Assembly: GCA_030770535.1 (NCBI GenBank)
Contig: JASVEC010000029.1
Span: forward strand, 1-64,000
Length of the DNA stretch: 64,000 nt
Direction of reading: 5' to 3'
From: Batkoa obscura
Lineage: Eukaryota; Entomophthoromycota; Entomophthoromycetes; Entomophthorales; Batkoaceae
In this document: piece by piece, positions 60,135 to 64,000 of the stretch
Position numbering within the stretch: the stretch's first letter is position 1
Layout of the letters: every line of letters begins with the position of its first letter
The notes under the pieces: model-generated
The model's database searches: none
What the model saw: the letters and a program-made list of their open reading frames with translations, nothing else
What the model was told of the DNA's origin: nothing
Position numbers and translations under genes: made by a program

Positions 60135-61499
60135 ATTTTAATAAAATTTAAAGCTAGGGTAAGTTCTGAATTTTGAAATTTAAAATCACCTTTATCGTGC
60201 GATGTTGTGATTATATATAGTAGTCAGTAGTTGTGGGGTGAGAATGGTGTGGGGAAAGCTGATTACGTAGCACTTTACTAAGCGAAAATCAGTTTGATTT
60301 CTATGATACGTTTATCCTTTTTTGGAGTATTTTAACTTGTTTCATAAGTTAAAGACTTGGATTTTGAAACTTATATCCCTAAGTAAAAGACGATTATAGC
60401 ATATGATTGGGTATAACTATCTGGTGAACGTTTTTCATTTGCTTATTTTACAAAACTCTGGGGTCATAAAGCAGTCACCTTTTAAAAAACCTTGTATTTT
60501 TGGATGGGATGATTTGTTTGTTTCAAATGGATGATATTTAATTGGCTTAATTTTAGGATCATTCCATAAAGTTACTTGTTTTATTTACTTTATCTCTCCC
60601 TTAAAATGTTATTCTTTAAAGATATTCTCACAGCAATAGTTCGATTAAAAGATATAAATACATACTTGATACTATATTAAAGGCTTATACTATATATTAT
60701 AGTGTACCTTGCATAATGGCTATCAAGCTCCTCAACATTAAGTTAATAGAAGAATACATGTGAGTTCACTTAAATGATTTAATTTAACTTTTAAACTAGG
60801 AGTGATGTTATAATCATAAACCTGTCAAAAATTTTCGACTATAAAACAAGCTGATAAAAATATTCATGCTCAATATAGCTTTGTTTTAAATACAATAATA
60901 TGAGGTGAATATTGTTAAATGGTTTTGATATAGACTCATATTTTATTTAAAACTAAAGCTTAGAAGAAATGTATACTGTGCGAGGCCTAACTGCGCATAT
61001 ATTTTTAAAACATGCCAGGTAAATATAAACCATAGGTTAACTCAATAAACTTAATAAAACTCAACTGGCTAATAAGCATTATTCGTATGAAGCTAAAATT
61101 GTTTTGTCATTAAAATTGTGAATATATGTACTTCTTTTTTATTGTATTCAAATAACATAAGGCATTGTTTAATGCTTCCATTAAATATACTTCTTGAGGA
61201 TTAAGATGCTTTTATTATTGAAATGATAATTAAAAATAAAGTTCATTTATTTTGTAAATTTTGTTAACAATAGTTACGGTTTATATAATTAAACTATCTA
61301 AGGAGCTCTAATATTATTAGATTAGGTACACTTATTTAAAGTAAATAACTAAATTTACATACATAAAATACCTTTACAAATATAATAAAACAATACTTTA
61401 TCATAGTATTATTTTTTGATTTTTTTAAAATATTGCTAATTTATAGTTAAACTTTAAAATGATTGATTTAAATTTATTTAAGGAATAAACATGGAAATA
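60135..61499. other. Intergenic, EF-2 promoter side, no gene seen
   Basis: Immediately upstream of the EF-2 ATG a TATATA sequence lies near 60214-60219. The rest is AT-rich without recognisable features. Confidence 0.45.
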
Positions 61500-61600
61500 T
61501 GGGGATGTTTTTTTTGGTTTCATTATTTTTTCCATTTTTTAAGCGCTATTTGAGTAGAAAGATTGTTAGTGAAATTCCTAAACAAAAAAATACATCCCTA
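61500..61600. mobile_element. MITE family 1
   Basis: 101 bp, TGGGGATGTTTTTTTTGG to ACATCCCTA, with TA flanks and the AAGCGCTATTT core. Confidence 0.88.
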
Positions 61601-62388
61601 TATACTACATTCATTTGCTTTGAATGATAAATGTATTTGATTATTTCTTTAACTTAATATAATTGTATATTGTTTATATTTAAGACTTTGTTAGTAATTT
61701 TGTTCATTTATGCATAACAATATAAGGTTTAAATTTTTAATAATAAAACATGATATTTGGTATAATACATCATAGCATACAAATAAAGTTTAATTTATAT
61801 TGAATCTGAATTATAATTATATAATCTGAAAAATACAATTTAATTACATAGCAGTTTGCGATGTTATAGATAAATTTTATAAATAGTATAGATACCATAT
61901 TGCATGATTAGTAACTTTCATAACATTGTTATTAATAACATTATTTAATTTTATAAGTTTTCACTTGAAAGCAAATATTCCTTATATCTTCGAATTTGAT
62001 AAGTCTAATAATTTAAATGTGGTGTATAAAAATGCCGAATTTTTTAAAGGTACGACCAATTCAAGTAATCTGTAAAGCCATAGGTATCAACATTAAGTGA
62101 TCTTTTAAAAGCAATCCGTGTAAAGGGTCTCTTTTCTAAAGCCTATGAAATCCCATCTTTATGAGGTTTGCATTCTATTGAGCTTTTTTCATGTAAACTT
62201 ATAGGAATTTGTGGGAATAATCATCTTCATTATATACATAAATAAAATAAAATATAATCTTTAAAAATCAATAATAGTTCGTTGATCCTCTAAATAGTAT
62301 TAAAGTGGTTTTGAGTTTTCATTTAAATACACATACAGTAATAAAATAGTGATTTATATCATCATATTAAACAATTTATTAATTAAAG
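61601..62388. other. Intergenic with a possible gene relic
   Basis: On the minus strand at about 62240-62050 a frame with one internal stop reads SSIECKPHKDGIS and ALEKRPFTRIAFKRSLN, ending TDYLNWSYL at a stop. Protein-like but unrecognised. Confidence 0.35.
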
Positions 62389-62958
62389 TTAGTCTGTGTC
62401 TGATTTTATACAACTTTTCTCACATTCTAATTTCGTTTTGAACGCTAAACAGCCATCATCACATCCACCAAAGGTAGAAGAAACACATCTAGATTTAACA
62501 TAATCAAAATGGTAAGATGGTTTAGTAATGATACAGTCCCCTCGTTTAGAAGCAATGAAGCATTTAGCTGGTAAATCATCAAAAACTGATATATGCTTAG
62601 CAGTAACACTAAACTCACAACCTTTTTGAGCAAAAGGTTCTGTCTTATTTAACTTCACTGCTTTTCCTTTGATACAAGCTTTTTCACATTCAGCTCTAGA
62701 TTTAAAGGCCATACACCCATCATTGCATCCTCCAAACGATGATAGCACACAGTCAGATATCTCTGGATCATAATGATAACTTCTATAATATCCTAAACAG
62801 TTACCTGGTAAACTAGCTATAAAGCATTTTCTAGAAAGTGTCGTTTGATGGTTTCTTAAACCTCCTTCATGTGTTGCATTACAACCTTTTTGTTCAAATG
62901 AATTGATCTCTTTGCCTTTAAGTGATGCTATAAACGCTATAAAAAATAAAAACTTCAT
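62389..62958 (-). CDS. Secreted two-domain Kunitz inhibitor, P1 Leu and Ile
   Basis: 189 residues, single exon, with signal peptide MKFLFFIAFIASLKG, an F-x-Q-x-x-C leader and two Kunitz domains. The P1 residues are Leu (GNCLGY) and Ile (GDCIIT), so neither domain is a typical trypsin inhibitor; elastase- or chymotrypsin-like targets would be expected, or the second domain may be non-inhibitory. Cysteine spacing, FGGC, and the extra cysteines (NDGC, DDGC) are all kept. The protein is the most divergent of the family in this window and lacks a C-terminal extension. Confidence 0.9.
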   Translation of the reverse strand: MKFLFFIAFIASLKGKEINSFEQKGCNATHEGGLRNHQTTLSRKCFIASLPGNCLGYYRSYHYDPEISDCVLSSFGGCNDGCMAFKSRAECEKACIKGKAVKLNKTEPFAQKGCEFSVTAKHISVFDDLPAKCFIASKRGDCIITKPSYHFDYVKSRCVSSTFGGCDDGCLAFKTKLECEKSCIKSDTD

Positions 62959-64000
62959 TACAAAACATAGAATATAAGAAAATTTTGTCTTTTATATTCA
63001 CCATTTCCACATGACCAAATAAAGTTATTTTTAAAGTTCAGTATAATTGAACATTACGTAGTTTTCTAATTTTAACACTAGCGTTTAATGAAAAGTGGGT
63101 ATTTTGTCTTACTAATTGACTATTTTTAGATTTTATTACCGTTACCACAAAGCTTTACTAATGTAGTTTAAATGTGACTAAACTTTTTAACATATTATTT
63201 TTTTCATTTAAGATTTTAGTCATAAATCCATTACGATTTTAACAAATTTTTAAATAAAAACAAAAGATTAAAGAGTTTAACTACACTTAAATTACTTCAA
63301 TAGTATTTTATTGATTAAAACAGCAGTAATATTTCCTATGACATTTATGTATTTAAATTTGTAATTATGTGATTACAAGTCTAATTAAATGTTTTTTCTA
63401 ATTTTTACAACCAACAAGAAGGATGTAAAAAACTGAGCCTTTGTTATAGCTAATTTAATACTTTAATTTATACAATTAGTACTTTATGTGACCTGTTTTA
63501 AAAGAGAAGCACCATTAATTTATAAGTGTAAACTTCTTGTCTTTTGCTTTGTAATTTATTAAAAAAATCAAAAAGTAATAAATATAGACTCAGTTTTGTC
63601 TGTCACTAGGTGATGGAATATTAGGGCAATAATATTTTAAATTTTATGCTACATAAAAAAGGAACAAATAGATGCGATAAAAAACATTTCGAGATGTTCC
63701 TAGAAATAACCCTATAATATAATGTTGCTATCAGGTGATTCGCCTTCAGTTGAGATACAAGTAAGGCTGTAGGTAAAGAAGTAAAGTTTCAAGTAGTCTA
63801 TGAGCTTAATTGACTGTAAGTGAAATTAAGGCAACACAATTAGAACTAAATCTTTTACAGTTAACAATAGCTAATTTATTGTACTTGCAGTAATATAAGC
63901 TTTTTTAGTAGCTCTAAAGGCTAGCGTTAATATTTATTATATTAAAGCCTATACTGTCAATCATATAACTATAAATATATTTAATAAATCAAAAATATAA
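62959..64000. other. Intergenic to window end, no gene seen
   Basis: AT-rich upstream flank of the last Kunitz gene; no feature recognised. Confidence 0.45.

Overview
The window looks like nuclear DNA of an early-diverging, very AT-rich fungus. The purine gene encodes GARS-AIRS without a GART domain, as in fungal ADE5,7. There are fungal-type Mrd1, Rex4, mL49/Img2, lysyl-tRNA synthetase, EF-2 and secreted GH20 proteins, and spliced genes have uniformly short GT-AG introns of about 45-65 nt. Low GC, short introns and a secretome rich in cysteine proteins would fit an entomophthoralean (Conidiobolus-like) fungus, but that placement is inference. No tRNA, rRNA or CRISPR array was recognised.

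Layout. 1-4.1 kb: a tandem array of a two-domain Kunitz/BPTI gene with a 1912-bp unit, entered mid-copy. 4.1-7.5 kb: decayed copies of the array spacer and an eroded ORF. 7.5-12.2 kb: a nest of mobile elements (a DDE transposon with a broken transposase, two MITE families, LTR fragments). 12.9-17.6 kb: a protein with an N-terminal PIP-box-like motif, then ADE5,7. 19.4-20.1 kb: a ruined KDM3-type JmjC demethylase gene beside a solo LTR. 22.0-27.9 kb: lysyl-tRNA synthetase and MRD1. 29.0-33.6 kb: a five-domain and a two-domain Kunitz gene. 37-45.6 kb: a secreted alpha/beta hydrolase with a Cys in the nucleophile elbow, a kelch-like single-pass membrane protein, and a GH20 hexosaminidase. 47.5-54.6 kb: REX4, another Kunitz gene, and two intact plus one broken member of a secreted Cys-Pro-Gly-Pro repeat family. 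55.6-60.1 kb: mL49 and EF-2. 62.4-63.0 kb: a last Kunitz gene.

Two themes dominate. First, seven Kunitz loci (16 visible domains) share one architecture, with two extra cysteines per domain, while the P1 residue that sets protease specificity varies (Arg, Met, Phe, Leu, Ile). This suggests a diversifying secreted protease-inhibitor family. Second, a roughly 100-bp MITE with TA target duplications occurs 16 times. Its terminus matches that of the transposon whose transposase lies at 8.1-9.9 kb, and copies interrupt that transposase, LTRs and a CPGP gene. Housekeeping genes are single copies scattered between these fast-evolving parts.
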